Source of the DNA: Bradyrhizobium sp.
GTDB lineage: Bacteria; Pseudomonadota; Alphaproteobacteria; Rhizobiales; Xanthobacteraceae
Reading direction: 5' to 3'
Assembly: GCF_016213215.1 (NCBI RefSeq)
Contig: NZ_JACRAW010000049.1
Coordinates: forward strand, 1 to 44,269
Length of the DNA: 44,269 nucleotides
Made by a program: the position numbers and the translations under genes. Shown here in pieces: positions 27,216 through 37,478 of the stretch. How positions within the stretch are numbered: position 1 is the first letter of the stretch; each line of letters opens with the position of its first letter. The notes below the pieces were generated by a model, which worked only from the letters and a program-made list of their open reading frames with translations, was not told the origin of the DNA and searched no databases.

Positions 27216-28517
27216 ATGGACGCATCCAACAAGAAGACCGCAACGCTGACGGTCGGAAACAAGAACTTTGATCTCCCGATCTACAGCGGCAGCATCGGGC
27301 CGGACGTGATCGACATCGGCAAGCTCTATGCGCAGTCCGGCCTGTTCACTTACGATCCGGGCTTTACCTCAACCGCCAGTTGCCAATCGAAGATCACCTA
27401 TATCGACGGCGATGCGGGCGTGCTGGAATACCGCGGCTATCCGATCGAGCAACTCGCCGAAAACGGCGACTTCCTCGAGACCTGCTACCTTCTCCTTTAC
27501 GGGGAGCTTCCGACCGCCGCTCAGAAGAAGGACTTCGATTATCGTGTCATCCATCACACGATGATCCATGAACAGATGGCCCGCTTCTTCCAGGGCTTCC
27601 GTCGCGACGCCCATCCGATGGCGGTCATGGTAGCCTCGGTCGGCGCGCTCGCCGCGTTCTATCACGACTCCACCGACATCAATGATCCGAAGCAGCGCAT
27701 GATCGCGTCCATGCGGATGATCGCGAAGATCCCCTCGCTGGCGGCGATGGCCTACAAATACTCGATCGGCCAACCTTTCGTTTATCCGAAGAACTCGCTC
27801 AAATTTGCCGAGAACTTCCTGCACATGTGTTTCGCGGTGCCGTGCGAGGAGTACAAGATCAACCCGGTGCTCGCGGACGCGCTCGACAAGATCTTCATCC
27901 TCCACGCCGACCACGAGCAGAACGCCTCGACCTCGACGGTGCGCATCGCCGGCTCCTCCGGCGCCAACCCGTTCGCCTGCATCGCGGCCGGCATCGCCTG
28001 CCTGTGGGGACCGGCCCATGGCGGCGCCAACGAGGCGGCGCTGAACATGCTTTCCAGCATCGGCACGGTCGACAAGATCCCGGAATTCATCGCCAAGGTG
28101 AAAGACAAGAACAGCGATGTCCGCCTGATGGGCTTCGGTCACCGCGTCTACAAGAACTACGATCCGCGCGCCAAGATCATGCAGAAGATGTGTCATGCCG
28201 TCTTGAACGAGATCGGCCATGGCAACGATCCGATGCTGAAGGTCGCTATGGAGCTGGAGAGCATCGCGCTCAACGATCAGTACTTCATCGACCGCAAGCT
28301 CTATCCGAACGTGGACTTCTATTCGGGCATCACGCTCAAGGCGATGGGCTTCCCGGTCTCGATGTTCACGGTGCTATTCGCGGTTGCCCGCACCGTCGGC
28401 TGGATCAGCCAGTGGAGCGAGATGATCGAGGACCCGCACCAGAAGATCGGCCGTCCGCGCCAGCTCTACACCGGCGTCGCCCGCCGCGATTATGTCCCGA
28501 TCAACAAGCGGGGCTGA
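27216..28517 (+). CDS. gltA: Citrate synthase (type II, hexameric type)
   Basis: This enzyme condenses acetyl-CoA and oxaloacetate to citrate at the entry of the TCA cycle. The 433-residue length and the N-terminal small domain ([20 protein letters not shown]) match the type II Gram-negative, NADH-regulated citrate synthases. The catalytic residues are visible: His in [15 protein letters not shown] (near 230), His in [14 protein letters not shown] (near 309) and Asp in [11 protein letters not shown] (near 366), with the family [24 protein letters not shown] in between (key parts only). A strong intrinsic terminator follows 23 bases after the stop. Confidence 0.98.
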   Translation: MDASNKKTATLTVGNKNFDLPIYSGSIGPDVIDIGKLYAQSGLFTYDPGFTSTASCQSKITYIDGDAGVLEYRGYPIEQLAENGDFLETCYLLLYGELPTAAQKKDFDYRVIHHTMIHEQMARFFQGFRRDAHPMAVMVASVGALAAFYHDSTDINDPKQRMIASMRMIAKIPSLAAMAYKYSIGQPFVYPKNSLKFAENFLHMCFAVPCEEYKINPVLADALDKIFILHADHEQNASTSTVRIAGSSGANPFACIAAGIACLWGPAHGGANEAALNMLSSIGTVDKIPEFIAKVKDKNSDVRLMGFGHRVYKNYDPRAKIMQKMCHAVLNEIGHGNDPMLKVAMELESIALNDQYFIDRKLYPNVDFYSGITLKAMGFPVSMFTVLFAVARTVGWISQWSEMIEDPHQKIGRPRQLYTGVARRDYVPINKRG

Positions 28518-28540
28518 CACTCTCGTTCGGCGCTGAAACA

Positions 28541-28575
28541 AAGAGCCGGATGCGCCGAGCATCCGGCTCTTTCGT
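28541..28575. terminator. Bidirectional intrinsic terminator between gltA and lpxB
   Basis: AAGAGCCGGATGC and GCATCCGGCTCTT form a perfect 13-bp stem around the loop GCCGA, followed by TTCGTTTCC on the plus strand and by TTGTTTC on the minus strand. It lies between the convergent gltA and lpxB genes and can serve both. Confidence 0.92.
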
Positions 28576-28626
28576 TTCCTCTTCCAAATCCTCGGGCGAT
28601 ACGGATCCGGACCGACTTCGCCGCGC

Positions 28627-29805
28627 TTAGCGGTGCCCCTTCCGCATGGTCGCAAGCACGATGTCCGCGGCCCGTACGCTTGGCGGCTGGCCGGTCGACA
28701 TGACCGCATCGAGCGTTGCGAAAGCCTCGAGCTGCCGCCGGCGTAAGACGGAATGGGCGAGCACTTCGGAAACGGCCTGCGACAGTTTCTCCGGCGTGCA
28801 GTCCTCCTGGAGAAACTCGGGGATGACATCCTTGCCGATCACAAGATTGGCCAGGATGACCGATTGCACCCGGATCACCCGCCGCAGGATGACGGCCTCC
28901 ATCGCGCCGACGCGGTAAGCCGTCACCATGGGAACGCCCGACAGCGCCAACTCGAGCGTCACGGTCCCGGACTTCGCCAGCGCTGCGCGCGCCACCCGGA
29001 ACGCGGCGCGCTTGTCGTCTTCTCCGACCACAATCCGCGGCTTGACCTGCCAACCCTGTACGCCTTGGCGGACCGCCTGCTCGAGATGCGGCGTGGTCGG
29101 GAGCACCGCCTCGAACTCGGAACCGACGGCTCGCAACCGATCCAGCGCGGCGCCGAAGGTCGCAAGATGGTGCCGGATCTCGGAGCGCCGGCTCCCCGGC
29201 AACACCAGCAGAACCGGCGGGGATGCATCGCGCCTTCTCTTTTCTTCCTCATTCGGCCGCAGCGAGGAAAGCTGCTCCGTGAGCGGATGGCCGACATAGC
29301 TGCAGGCCGGTCCGCGCAGCTTGCGATACTCCTCTGGCTCGAACGGCAACAGCGCCAGCACGTGATCGACATAGGCGCGCATGGCGCGAGCGCGGCCAGG
29401 TCGCCAGGCCCAGACCGAGGGCGATACATAGTCGACGACCGGAATCATCGGATCGCGCGCGCGGACACGCCGGGCCACGCGGTGCGTAAAGTCGGGACTG
29501 TCGATGATGACAAGCACGTCGGGCGTTTCCTGCATGACCGCATCGGCGGTCTGCCGGATCAGGCGCAGGATTTTCGGCAGTTGCTGCACGACAGTGGCGA
29601 AGCCGACAATCGACAGTTCCTCGATGGGAAACAGCGAGACAAGCCCTTCGCGCGCCATGGCGCGCCCGCCGACACCGACAAACTGCACGGCATCGCCGAG
29701 GCGCTGCCGGAGCACCTTCATCAGCGCGGCGCCGAGCCGATCGCCGGATTCCTCGGTCGCAATCAGGAACACGCGTCGCGCGATATCGGGAGTTCGGGCC
29801 TGCAT
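28627..29805 (-). CDS. lpxB: Lipid-A-disaccharide synthase
   Basis: LpxB is a GT19 glycosyltransferase that joins UDP-2,3-diacylglucosamine and lipid X to the lipid A disaccharide at the inner membrane. The 392-residue protein shows FLIATEESGDRLGAALMK near residue 14, FVGVGGRAMAREGL, VLVIIDSPDFTHRVARRV, the VDYVSPSVWAWRPGRA segment near residue 140, FEPEEYRKLRGPACSYVGHPL, LPGSRRSEI and a C-terminal sugar-nucleotide domain with KSGTVTLELAL. Its ATG overlaps the stop of lpxI by one base (TGATG). It is last in the lpx run and ends at the shared terminator with gltA. Confidence 0.97.
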   Translation of the reverse strand: MQARTPDIARRVFLIATEESGDRLGAALMKVLRQRLGDAVQFVGVGGRAMAREGLVSLFPIEELSIVGFATVVQQLPKILRLIRQTADAVMQETPDVLVIIDSPDFTHRVARRVRARDPMIPVVDYVSPSVWAWRPGRARAMRAYVDHVLALLPFEPEEYRKLRGPACSYVGHPLTEQLSSLRPNEEEKRRRDASPPVLLVLPGSRRSEIRHHLATFGAALDRLRAVGSEFEAVLPTTPHLEQAVRQGVQGWQVKPRIVVGEDDKRAAFRVARAALAKSGTVTLELALSGVPMVTAYRVGAMEAVILRRVIRVQSVILANLVIGKDVIPEFLQEDCTPEKLSQAVSEVLAHSVLRRRQLEAFATLDAVMSTGQPPSVRAADIVLATMRKGHR

Positions 29806-30662
29806 CAGCCAGGCAAACCGACAACGAAGAGGTGTTTGGCGTCGGCGGCTTCAATCGTGGCCTGCGGCTCGGCGGCGATCGTATTTCCGGCGATCACGGC
29901 AATCCCCGCAAGTCCCGCCGCTGCGGCGGCCTCTATGGTGCGCGGCCCGACCGTCGGCAGGTCAAAGCGAAGATCCTGCGTGCTCTTGGGCGCCTTGACC
30001 AGCACGCCGCGACCCATTGCAGCACGAATGCGTCCCTCGCCGCGCAAGCGCGCCATCCGCGCCAGGAGCCCGTCGGTGCCTTCGATATCCTCGATGCCGA
30101 TCACGTGGCCGTCGATGACGACAACCCCCTGGCCGATATCGAACGCACCAAGCGCACGCAGCACCTCCCGGCCCTTGGCGATGTCCGCGTTCGCGGTGGC
30201 ATCGGGTATTATCCGGGTCAGGCAGCCTTCCGGCACCAGGAGATCGGGAGCCACGTCCCTGATCCCGACCATGCGAAAGCCATCGCGTTCGAGGATGCGA
30301 CCGATGCTGGACAGCAGATGGTCGTCGCCCCCGCGGAAGGCCGCCCAAACCTGGCCAAGGACACGCACCGTCCCCCAATCGAGCCGGATCTCCGACAGCG
30401 CCGGCCGGACCAGGGAGCCGATGAAGACCAGGTCGCGGCATCCTTCGGCGCGAAACAATTTCGTCGCGCGCCCGAGCTGGCCGATGGAAATCCAGTGATG
30501 GCGAAAGCGCTCAACGCGCTTGGGATCACAGACGCCGCGCAGCGCGAACAGGACCGGCTCGATGCCCCGAGCACGAAGCGAATCCGCGACAGCAAACGGC
30601 ATCGCGCCGCCAGCGGCCACCACGCCGACAGGCGATGATATCTGCAAGGCCGCTGTGGTCAT
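29805..30662 (-). CDS. lpxI: UDP-2,3-diacylglucosamine pyrophosphatase LpxI
   Basis: LpxI cleaves UDP-2,3-diacylglucosamine to lipid X and UMP; it is the alphaproteobacterial replacement of LpxH, as shown for Caulobacter. The 285-residue protein is a DUF1009-type sequence: VGVVAAGGAMPFAVADSLRARG at the start, LGRATKLFRAEGCRDLVFIGSLVRP near residue 65, and the C-terminal domain with VIDGHVIGIEDIEGTDGLLARM and LVKAPKSTQDLRFDLPTVGPRTIEAA (key parts only), where the Asp residues of the active site lie. It fills the step between LpxA/LpxD and LpxB. It starts 20 bases after lpxA. Confidence 0.95.
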   Translation of the reverse strand: MTTAALQISSPVGVVAAGGAMPFAVADSLRARGIEPVLFALRGVCDPKRVERFRHHWISIGQLGRATKLFRAEGCRDLVFIGSLVRPALSEIRLDWGTVRVLGQVWAAFRGGDDHLLSSIGRILERDGFRMVGIRDVAPDLLVPEGCLTRIIPDATANADIAKGREVLRALGAFDIGQGVVVIDGHVIGIEDIEGTDGLLARMARLRGEGRIRAAMGRGVLVKAPKSTQDLRFDLPTVGPRTIEAAAAAGLAGIAVIAGNTIAAEPQATIEAADAKHLFVVGLPG

Positions 30663-30682
30663 GGCTGCGGCGATCCCGTTGT

Positions 30683-31486
30683 TCAGTTGCGATTACCGCC
30701 GTCGGCCGGAAGACACAGCGCGCGGTTGTTCGCGCTATCTATGAAGGTGAGGATCTGTGCGATCGCCGGATCTTCACCCGCCATGGGTTGCACGGCGGCG
30801 AGCCGTTCGGCGAACACGCCGGGCCCGTGGAACAGCTTGTCATAGAAGGCCCGGACCATGGCGAGCCGCTCGCGGGTGAACTTGCGCCGCTTCATGCCGA
30901 TGAGGTTCAGGCCCTCGAGCGCGGCATATTGGCCGTTGACGAGACCGTACGGAATGACGTCTCCGCGCACGCCGCATACACCGCCAACCATGACCTGAGG
31001 CCCGATCCGCGTGAACTGGTGCACCGCGGACAAGCCGCCGATGTAGACGTAATCGCCGATCTCGCAGTGGCCGCCGAGCGTCGCCGAGGTCGCGAAGATG
31101 ACGTCGTTGCCGACGATGCAATCGTGGCCCACATGGCTGTTGTTCATGAAGAAGCCGCGGTCGCCGACCCGCGTCAGTCCGCCGCCCTTGATGGTGCCGA
31201 CGTTCATTGTCGTGCCCTCACGAATGGTGCAGCCCGAACCGATCTCCAGCCGCGTCGGCTCGCCGCGATAGCTGAGATCCTGCGGAGCGCCGCCGAGCGC
31301 GACGAAAGGCGAGATCACGCAGTCATTTGCGATCCTCGTGTGCCCCATGACCTGCACGTGTCCGATCAGCTTGCAGTTATTGCCGATCACGACATTCGGT
31401 CCGATCAAGCAATATGGGCCGACCGTGGTGCCCTGGCCGATGACGGCGCCGTCTTCCACCCGCGCGGTGGGGTCGATGCTGCTCAT
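30683..31486 (-). CDS. lpxA: UDP-N-acetylglucosamine acyltransferase
   Basis: LpxA makes the first lipid A precursor by moving a 3-hydroxyacyl chain from ACP to UDP-GlcNAc. The 267-residue protein is a left-handed beta-helix of hexapeptide repeats (PTARVEDGAVIGQGTTVGPYC and later turns) with the catalytic His121 in SHVGHDCIVGN, and a C-terminal helical part (GLNLIGMKRRKFTRERLAMVR). I start at MSSIDPTARV (31486), the family start; the open frame could begin ten codons earlier. The gene is separated from fabZ by about 530 bases and a plus-strand KTSC gene, so it probably needs its own promoter. Confidence 0.96.
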   Translation of the reverse strand: MSSIDPTARVEDGAVIGQGTTVGPYCLIGPNVVIGNNCKLIGHVQVMGHTRIANDCVISPFVALGGAPQDLSYRGEPTRLEIGSGCTIREGTTMNVGTIKGGGLTRVGDRGFFMNNSHVGHDCIVGNDVIFATSATLGGHCEIGDYVYIGGLSAVHQFTRIGPQVMVGGVCGVRGDVIPYGLVNGQYAALEGLNLIGMKRRKFTRERLAMVRAFYDKLFHGPGVFAERLAAVQPMAGEDPAIAQILTFIDSANNRALCLPADGGNRN

Positions 31487-31548
31487 GAAGAAGGTATGAT
31501 CTTGTGTTGATATCACTGGGTTTTCCGGTGGTTAGCGCGACTTTGCCA

Positions 31549-31562
31549 TCACTGTCCAGTGA
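31549..31562. promoter_or_regulatory. Inverted repeat in the divergent lpxA/KTSC control region
   Basis: TCACTG-TC-CAGTGA is a 6-2-6 inverted repeat, 62 bases before the lpxA start and about 97 bases before the preferred KTSC start. Its position between two divergent genes fits an operator, but I recognise no known regulator motif and no sure promoter boxes beside it. Confidence 0.3.
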
Positions 31563-31659
31563 CGTATGATCTCGGTTGGTTTCAGCGCCACGGGCATCGC
31601 TTCCTTTTCCGGGCGAACCCGGGGCTGAATTCGCTCTACGCCAATTCCCTGCGCTCACC

Positions 31660-31992
31660 ATGGTCAGAACTGCCCTCACCATGCTCGTCCACCTGCTGAC
31701 TGCCCCGATCGTTTCGGAAACGGTCGAGGTCGAAAGGCGCGGCCCTGTCGAGCTGACGAGATTCGAATGCCGGGACATCAACCGCAGCAGTATCGTTCAG
31801 CGCGTCTGCTATGACCGGCAGCAGCGGCATCTGCTCGTCGCGACCAAGGGCAGATACAATCAATATTGCAACGTGCCGGCTGACCTGTTCGAAGCCCTGA
31901 TGGCCGCGCCCTCGATGGGCCAGTTCTTCAACCGAAGTATCAGGGGCGATGATTCGGGTCGCCTCGCTTGCCGGACGCACGATCCGCTCTGA
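31660..31992 (+). CDS. Secreted KTSC-domain protein
   Basis: A 110-residue protein with a short signal peptide (MVRTALTMLVHLLTAPIVS, then ETVEV) and a C-terminal KTSC domain: SSIVQRVCYDRQQRHLLVATK, YNQYCNVPADLFEALMAAPS and MGQFFNRSIRG follow the usual order of this small domain. KTSC domains occur next to lysyl-tRNA-synthetase-like proteins and in many small bacterial proteins; their function is unknown. Three Cys residues (CRD, VCY, QYC) in the exported part could form a disulfide. The start could be 31660 or 31681; no good Shine-Dalgarno decides it. It is convergent with fabZ (23 bases apart) and divergent from lpxA. The placement inside the lpx run is unusual. Confidence 0.72.
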   Translation: MVRTALTMLVHLLTAPIVSETVEVERRGPVELTRFECRDINRSSIVQRVCYDRQQRHLLVATKGRYNQYCNVPADLFEALMAAPSMGQFFNRSIRGDDSGRLACRTHDPL

Positions 31993-32015
31993 TCAAGCGC
32001 GCCGAGCCGGCCTGC

Positions 32016-32474
32016 TCAATCGGTCAGCATCGCGCCGACATCGGCTTCGGCGACAATCGTGCCGTTCACCTTGGCGTCGCCGTGAAACCACCACATGGTC
32101 TTGCGCCGGCCGAGCGAGCGCATGTGGTATTCGATCGTGTCCCCGGGCATCACGGGCTTGCGAAACTTGCACTTGTCGATGGTGAGGAAATAGACCGCCT
32201 TCGGCTTTTCGGTGCCTTCGACCGACTTGATGCCGATCACGCCGGCGGTCTGCGCCATGGCTTCGATCATCATCACACCCGGATAAACGGGCCGGTCGGG
32301 AAAATGGCCGAGGAACGGCGGCTCGTTGAAGGTCACGTTCTTGATGCCGATCCCGCTGTAGTCGGTGCGGATGTTGATTACCCGATCGATCAGCAGCATC
32401 GGGTAGCGGTGCGGGAGCGTCTGCAGGATCATGTTGATGTCCACGAGCTCGAACCTGATCGGTGCTTCCTCCAT
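32016..32474 (-). CDS. fabZ: 3-hydroxyacyl-ACP dehydratase FabZ
   Basis: FabZ removes water from 3-hydroxyacyl-ACP in fatty acid elongation and balances 3-hydroxymyristoyl-ACP between membrane lipids and lipid A. The 152-residue hotdog-fold protein shows [16 protein letters not shown] (17-32), the catalytic His57 in FLGHFPDRP and Glu71 in [11 protein letters not shown], and the C-terminal [17 protein letters not shown]. The start at [12 protein letters not shown] is chosen because its ATG overlaps the lpxD stop (TGATG); a longer frame upstream lies within lpxD. It ends 23 bases from the stop of the KTSC gene. Confidence 0.97.
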   Translation of the reverse strand: MEEAPIRFELVDINMILQTLPHRYPMLLIDRVINIRTDYSGIGIKNVTFNEPPFLGHFPDRPVYPGVMMIEAMAQTAGVIGIKSVEGTEKPKAVYFLTIDKCKFRKPVMPGDTIEYHMRSLGRRKTMWWFHGDAKVNGTIVAEADVGAMLTD

Positions 32475-33541
32475 CACTCCTGCCCCTCGCCCTTCGCGCT
32501 GGCCGCGCTGTCGCGCACCAGACGCTCCACGGCGACAATTTCCCTGAACCACTGCTTGGTCGGCTTGGCAAAGTGACCACCCCAACGACCGTTCGGCGGG
32601 ATGTCGTCCTTGACGGCGCTCATGGCCGTCACCTGGGCCCCATCACCGATCTTGAGGTGATTGTTGATCCCCACCTTGGCTCCCAGCGCCACGTTGTCCC
32701 CGATGGTCAAGCTGCCCGCCAGCCCGATCTGGGCCGCCAGCAGGCAATGCCGGCCGATGGTCACATTGTGGCCGATCTGAACCTGGTTGTCGATTTTGGT
32801 CCCCTCGCCGATCACCGTATCGCGCAGGCTGCCGCGATCGATGGTGGTTCCCGCGCCGATCTCGACTTCGTGCTGGATCAGGACCCGTCCCATCTGCGGG
32901 ACCTTCAGATGGCCCTCGGGCCCGAAGAAGACGAAGCCATAGCCGTCCTGGCCGATGCTGCAGCCCGGGTGGATGAGCACATTGTTGCCGATCAGCGCGC
33001 ATTGGATGGCCGTGCGGGCGCCGACGTTGCAGTCCCGGCCGATCTTGACGCCGGGGCCGATCACGGCGCCCACGCCGATCACGGTCCCAGAACCGATCTC
33101 CACATCCGGGCCGATCACCGCCAGCGGATCGACGACCACGTCGTCCTCCAGGCGCGCCGAGGGATCGACGATCGCGGAGTTGGAGATGCCTTCATTGCCG
33201 ACCCAGGATTGCGGACGCAACGCATCACCATGCCATTCACGGGCGAGCTTTACGAACGCGCGGAACGGCTGGGTGACCCTCAGCACGGCGACATGCGCCG
33301 GCACCTTGGCCTCAAACCGAGGGCTCACCAGACAGGCGCCTGCCTTGGTCGCGGCAAGCTCGTCGGCATATTTTAGATTGTCGAAAAAGGCCAGATGCAT
33401 CGGGCCGGCCTCGTCCAGCGAGGCCATTCCCTTGATGACATGATCGGCCCGCGAAGGGTCGACGAGATGCGCCTTCGTCAACGCGGCAATCTCAGCCAGC
33501 GTCGACGAAGGCGGCTTTTGGAAAAAGGTCGGCTGCGCCAT
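32474..33541 (-). CDS. lpxD: UDP-3-O-(3-hydroxyacyl)glucosamine N-acyltransferase
   Basis: LpxD adds the second acyl chain in lipid A synthesis. The 355-residue protein has the N-terminal uridine-binding domain ([21 protein letters not shown] and later [25 protein letters not shown], key parts only), a long left-handed beta-helix of hexapeptide repeats ([28 protein letters not shown] through [13 protein letters not shown], with the catalytic His in GHN) and a C-terminal helix. It overlaps fabZ by one base and starts 32 bases after bamA, as in most Gram-negative bacteria. The protein ends with an Ala/Lys/Glu-rich tail. Confidence 0.97.
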   Translation of the reverse strand: MAQPTFFQKPPSSTLAEIAALTKAHLVDPSRADHVIKGMASLDEAGPMHLAFFDNLKYADELAATKAGACLVSPRFEAKVPAHVAVLRVTQPFRAFVKLAREWHGDALRPQSWVGNEGISNSAIVDPSARLEDDVVVDPLAVIGPDVEIGSGTVIGVGAVIGPGVKIGRDCNVGARTAIQCALIGNNVLIHPGCSIGQDGYGFVFFGPEGHLKVPQMGRVLIQHEVEIGAGTTIDRGSLRDTVIGEGTKIDNQVQIGHNVTIGRHCLLAAQIGLAGSLTIGDNVALGAKVGINNHLKIGDGAQVTAMSAVKDDIPPNGRWGGHFAKPTKQWFREIVAVERLVRDSAASAKGEGQE

Positions 33542-33573
33542 TCCACCCCGTCGCGGTGCGGCCGGTGAAAAGA

Positions 33574-36105
33574 TCAGAAGGACGTTCCGCCGCCGAACCT
33601 GAACTCCTGCACCCGATCGAATTTTCCCTTGCTGAGCGGAACCGCGTAGTCGAACCGCAGCGGTCCGAAAGGCGAAGCCCAGATCAAACCGACACCCACC
33701 GATGAGCGTACGGCCCTGCTGTCGTCATACACCAATCCTGTGCAAGTGCCAGGCGTCGCCGGGTTGTTCGTTGGCGTGATACAGCCCGAGTTCGCCGGCG
33801 TCGTCACTTCGTTGGTGAAAGCCCAGGTCGTCGGCCCCTGGTAATCGTACAGGCCGCCGGCATCGGCATAGACCGCACCCTTCAGACCCACCTCCCTGGG
33901 CAGGAACCAGAACGGCATCTGCAGTTCGAACGACGCACCCCAGTATTTCGTGCCGCCGACCGCATCCATTGTACCGTACGGATTCATGTCGCGGGGGCCG
34001 ATGCCGTTCGGCGCGAAGCCGCGCACCAGATTCGGTCCCATCTGGAAATGGTCGAGCATGCGCAGCTCGGTGTTGCCGATCTTGTTCAGGATGCCACCTT
34101 GCAGGTGGATCAAACCGACGATGTCGGAGACCAGCGGGGTGTAGTACTTCGCATCGACCGCACTCTTGAGATAGGAGACGTCGCCGCCGAGGCCGGCGAA
34201 GTCCTGCCTGAAGTCGACGAGCAAGCCGTCGGTCGGGTTCTTGTTGTTGTCGAGCGTGTTGTAGGACAGCGAGTAACCGACGGAAGACGTCAGCGTCTTG
34301 CCACTCGCCAGCTCCCTGCGCACCGGCAACGAGGCTTCGCCGTCGCTATAGCACCCGAGACCGTTGGTGGAAGCGAGGCTGAGGCCGTTGGCTGCCGCAT
34401 AGGCCGGGGTCGGATTGAAGAACGGCGAGGTCGGATCGTTGTTACAGTTCTGCAGATTGTACGGCAGCATGAGCTCTTGCTTGTAGATCGAATAGCGCAG
34501 CTGCAGTGAAAGGTCTTCGCGCAACTGGAATCCCAGCCGCGGGCTGAAGCCCATCGTCTTGGTACCGTATGAAATATAGCTGTTGGCAAGCTGTTGGCGC
34601 TGATACAGGTCCAGTCCCAGCGCGATGCGGTAGTCAAACAGGTACGGCTCGACGAAGGACAGCGAGTAGCCACGCGCATACTGGCCATAGGTGACTGACG
34701 CCTTGGCGAACAAGCCGCGGCCAAGCAGGTTGCGCTCGGAGATGCTGACCTCGGCGAGCGCGCCGTCGGTCGTTGAATAGCCGCCCGACACCGAGAAGTC
34801 GCCCGTCGACTTCTCTTCGAGATCGACGTTGAGGATCACGCGGTCGCTCGACGAACCGGGCTCAGGGATGATCTTTACGCTCTTGAAGTAGTCGAGGTTC
34901 TTCAGCCGGCGCTCGGCGCGATCGACGAGCGCGCGATTGTAGGCATCGCCCTCGGAAATATCGAATTCGCGGCGAATCACGTAGTCGCGCGTGCGGGTGT
35001 TGCCGCGGATATTGATTCGCTCGATGTAGGTCCGCGGTCCGTCGTCGATGGCAAATACCACGGAAACGGTATGCGCATCGAAGTTGCGCTCGCCGCGAGG
35101 CCGCACCACCGCGAACGCAAAGCCGCGTCGCGAGGCCTCGATCTGCATCTCTTCTACCGACTTCTCGAGCGACTCGACGTTATAGACCGAACCGACGTTG
35201 ACTCGAGAGTAGCCGCGCAGAAAGTTCGCATCGAAGTTCGGAATGCTCGACTGGAATTCGACCGAGCCGACCCGGTACTGCTGGCCTTCCTCGATCTTGA
35301 AGGTGACCAGGAAGCCCTTGCGCTGCGGATCGTACTCGCTTAGCGCCGCCACGACCTGCACGTCGGCGAAGCCATGCTTCAGGTAGAAGCGCCGAATCAG
35401 GTCGCGGTCGGCCTCGACGCGGTCCGGATCGTACACGTCGTTATTGCCGAGGAAGCTCAGCAGATTGCTCTCGTGCGTCTTGATGACGTCCTTCAGGCGG
35501 TAGTCCGAAAACGCCTGGTTGCCGACGAACTCGATCGACTTGACGCCGGTTTTCGGGCCTTCCTCAATCGTGAAGATGAGATCGACGCGGTTGTTGGGTT
35601 GCTCGATGATCTCGGGCGTCACGTGCACGTCGTAGCGACCCGAGCGGCGGTAGATCTCGGCGATGCGCAGCGCGTCCGACTGCACCAAGGGCCGCGAGAA
35701 GGTGCCGCGCGGCTTGGACTGGATTTCGCCGGAGAGCTGTTCGTCCTTGACCTTCTTGTTGCCCTCGAAGGCAATGCGGCCGATCACGGCATTTTCGACG
35801 ACCGACACCACGATCCTGCCGCCGGGCCGGGTGATTCTGACGTCCTGGAACAGGCCGGTCTCGATCAGTGCCTTCAGGCCATCGTCGATGGCAGCCTGGT
35901 CGAGGCGACCGCCCGGCCCGGGCTTGAAGTAGGAGCGAATGGTGTCGGCCTCGACGCGCCGGTTCCCCTCCACGACGATCGACTGCGCGGTCTGCGCCGC
36001 AGCGGGCACCGACACGAACACCGACCCCAGCGGAGCAACCACCGGCGCGACGGACATGATCAGGGCGGCGAACAAGCCCCCCCGGACTCGCATTCCAAAC
36101 TTCAT
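33574..36105 (-). CDS. bamA: Outer-membrane protein assembly factor BamA
   Basis: BamA inserts beta-barrel proteins into the outer membrane. The 843-residue protein has a signal peptide (to about residue 38, ending [17 protein letters not shown]), five POTRA domains (about residues 40-425) and a C-terminal beta-barrel that ends in FRFGGGTSF with the terminal aromatic residue used by the Bam machine. The barrel has the VRGF motif ([20 protein letters not shown]) of the Omp85 family. I start at [10 protein letters not shown]; a longer in-frame ORF upstream lacks any sign of coding. It lies between rseP and lpxD, the standard order, with 177 bases to rseP. Confidence 0.97.
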   Translation of the reverse strand: MKFGMRVRGGLFAALIMSVAPVVAPLGSVFVSVPAAAQTAQSIVVEGNRRVEADTIRSYFKPGPGGRLDQAAIDDGLKALIETGLFQDVRITRPGGRIVVSVVENAVIGRIAFEGNKKVKDEQLSGEIQSKPRGTFSRPLVQSDALRIAEIYRRSGRYDVHVTPEIIEQPNNRVDLIFTIEEGPKTGVKSIEFVGNQAFSDYRLKDVIKTHESNLLSFLGNNDVYDPDRVEADRDLIRRFYLKHGFADVQVVAALSEYDPQRKGFLVTFKIEEGQQYRVGSVEFQSSIPNFDANFLRGYSRVNVGSVYNVESLEKSVEEMQIEASRRGFAFAVVRPRGERNFDAHTVSVVFAIDDGPRTYIERINIRGNTRTRDYVIRREFDISEGDAYNRALVDRAERRLKNLDYFKSVKIIPEPGSSSDRVILNVDLEEKSTGDFSVSGGYSTTDGALAEVSISERNLLGRGLFAKASVTYGQYARGYSLSFVEPYLFDYRIALGLDLYQRQQLANSYISYGTKTMGFSPRLGFQLREDLSLQLRYSIYKQELMLPYNLQNCNNDPTSPFFNPTPAYAAANGLSLASTNGLGCYSDGEASLPVRRELASGKTLTSSVGYSLSYNTLDNNKNPTDGLLVDFRQDFAGLGGDVSYLKSAVDAKYYTPLVSDIVGLIHLQGGILNKIGNTELRMLDHFQMGPNLVRGFAPNGIGPRDMNPYGTMDAVGGTKYWGASFELQMPFWFLPREVGLKGAVYADAGGLYDYQGPTTWAFTNEVTTPANSGCITPTNNPATPGTCTGLVYDDSRAVRSSVGVGLIWASPFGPLRFDYAVPLSKGKFDRVQEFRFGGGTSF

Positions 36106-36282
36106 GCGCAATGCGCCCTTGTCATTCCAGTGCCGGCTCGACCCCCAAATGTCGAACCGACAGATTCTCATTTCAGATGCCGCTTTTAGCCAATTTCGCC
36201 GGAGCAGCAAACGGCAGAAGAGGCAATGATTCCATTTTCGTTCCAAGACGTTGCTCATTAGCAACGTCACAAAAAAGCCGCG

Positions 36283-37434
36283 TCAGGATGCCGCCAGATG
36301 CAGAATGTCGTTGTAGGTCGCAAATACCATCAACATCAGCACTAACCCCAGCCCGATTCGGAAACCCATTTCCTGCGCCCGCTCCGACAGCGGACGGCCC
36401 CGTACCGCTTCCACTGCGTAGAACAAAAGGTGGCCGCCATCGAGCAGCGGTACCGGGAACAGGTTCAAGAGCCCGATCGATATCGACAATACCGCCGCAA
36501 GGTGGATCAGGGCCGTCAAACCGATGGTGGCGACCTGACCCGATATCTGGGCGATCCGCAACGGCCCACCAACCTGGTCGGCCGCCTCGCGGCCGGTAAA
36601 GACCCCGCCGATGTAGGCGAAGGTGCGGTCCACCACGAACCAGGTTTCCTTCACGCCCAGCCACATAGCCGTCGCCGGATCGACCCGCTCCGTGACGACG
36701 TCGCCGGCCGCGGTCTGCCGAGTGATGCCGAGCACGCCGAGGCGATGAGCATTGCCGAACGCATCCTTCACTTCACGGAGTTCCGGAGTCCCCTGAAGCT
36801 GCACGGTGGCGCCCTCGCGCGTGACCGTGAACGTCAGCTTCTGGCCGGCATGCGTTCCGACGATCCGCTGCATGTCGGAAAAGCTTCCGATCGATTTGCC
36901 GTCGATCCCCGTCACCACGTCGCCTACCTGGAAACCGGCCGCTGCAGCGGCGCTGTTCGCTTCGATCTTGTCGACGCGCGCGCTTGTGCTCGGCTTGCCG
37001 AAAAAGGTGAAAAGGCAGGTGAAGATTATGATTGCCAACAGGAAATTGGCGATGGGACCGGCTGCGACTATCGCGGCGCGCGGTCCGACCTTCTTGTGGT
37101 GGAAGCTGCCGGCCCGCTCCTCTTCCGTCATCCTCGCGAGCGCATCGACCGAAGGTGTCGATGCCTCGGTGTCATCGCCGAAGAATTTGACATAGCCGCC
37201 GAGCGGTATTGCGGAAATTTTCCAGCGCGTGCCATGACGGTCATTGAAGCCGACAAGCTCCGGTCCGAACCCAAGCGAAAAGGTTAACACCTTGACGCCG
37301 GCCCAGCGCGCAATGAGGAAATGGCCAAGCTCGTGAAAGAAGACGACGATGGTGAGGACGAACAGGAACGGGATCGCGTAGCCGATGAGCCCATGGCCCA
37401 AAGTACTGAAACTATGCAGAAAAAACTCGGACAT
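36283..37434 (-). CDS. rseP: Site-2 protease RseP (M50 zinc metalloprotease)
   Basis: RseP cuts membrane proteins within the bilayer, including anti-sigma factors. The 383-residue protein has the zinc motif His34-Glu35-x-x-His38 in FHELGHFLIARWAG, the GFGPE region, a single PDZ domain (about residues 130-215; VGDVVTGIDGKSIGSF) and the third ligand region LNLFPVPLLDGGHLLFY near residue 330. Four membrane helices are visible. E. coli RseP has two PDZ domains; one is usual for shorter members. It follows dxr by 44 bases, and bamA follows it. Confidence 0.96.
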   Translation of the reverse strand: MSEFFLHSFSTLGHGLIGYAIPFLFVLTIVVFFHELGHFLIARWAGVKVLTFSLGFGPELVGFNDRHGTRWKISAIPLGGYVKFFGDDTEASTPSVDALARMTEEERAGSFHHKKVGPRAAIVAAGPIANFLLAIIIFTCLFTFFGKPSTSARVDKIEANSAAAAAGFQVGDVVTGIDGKSIGSFSDMQRIVGTHAGQKLTFTVTREGATVQLQGTPELREVKDAFGNAHRLGVLGITRQTAAGDVVTERVDPATAMWLGVKETWFVVDRTFAYIGGVFTGREAADQVGGPLRIAQISGQVATIGLTALIHLAAVLSISIGLLNLFPVPLLDGGHLLFYAVEAVRGRPLSERAQEMGFRIGLGLVLMLMVFATYNDILHLAAS

Positions 37435-37478
37435 CCAATTCCCCTGACGCAGAGCCGGAGGCCCTGTTCCCCAACCTT

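Noticed and set aside
28753..30498. 581-codon plus-strand frame opposite lpxB and lpxI
   Set aside because: Antisense shadow; the minus strand encodes two complete lipid A enzymes.
33574..36270. Longer BamA start 55 codons upstream
   Set aside because: The extra residues are Arg/Cys/Trp rich and precede a normal signal peptide that starts at 36105.
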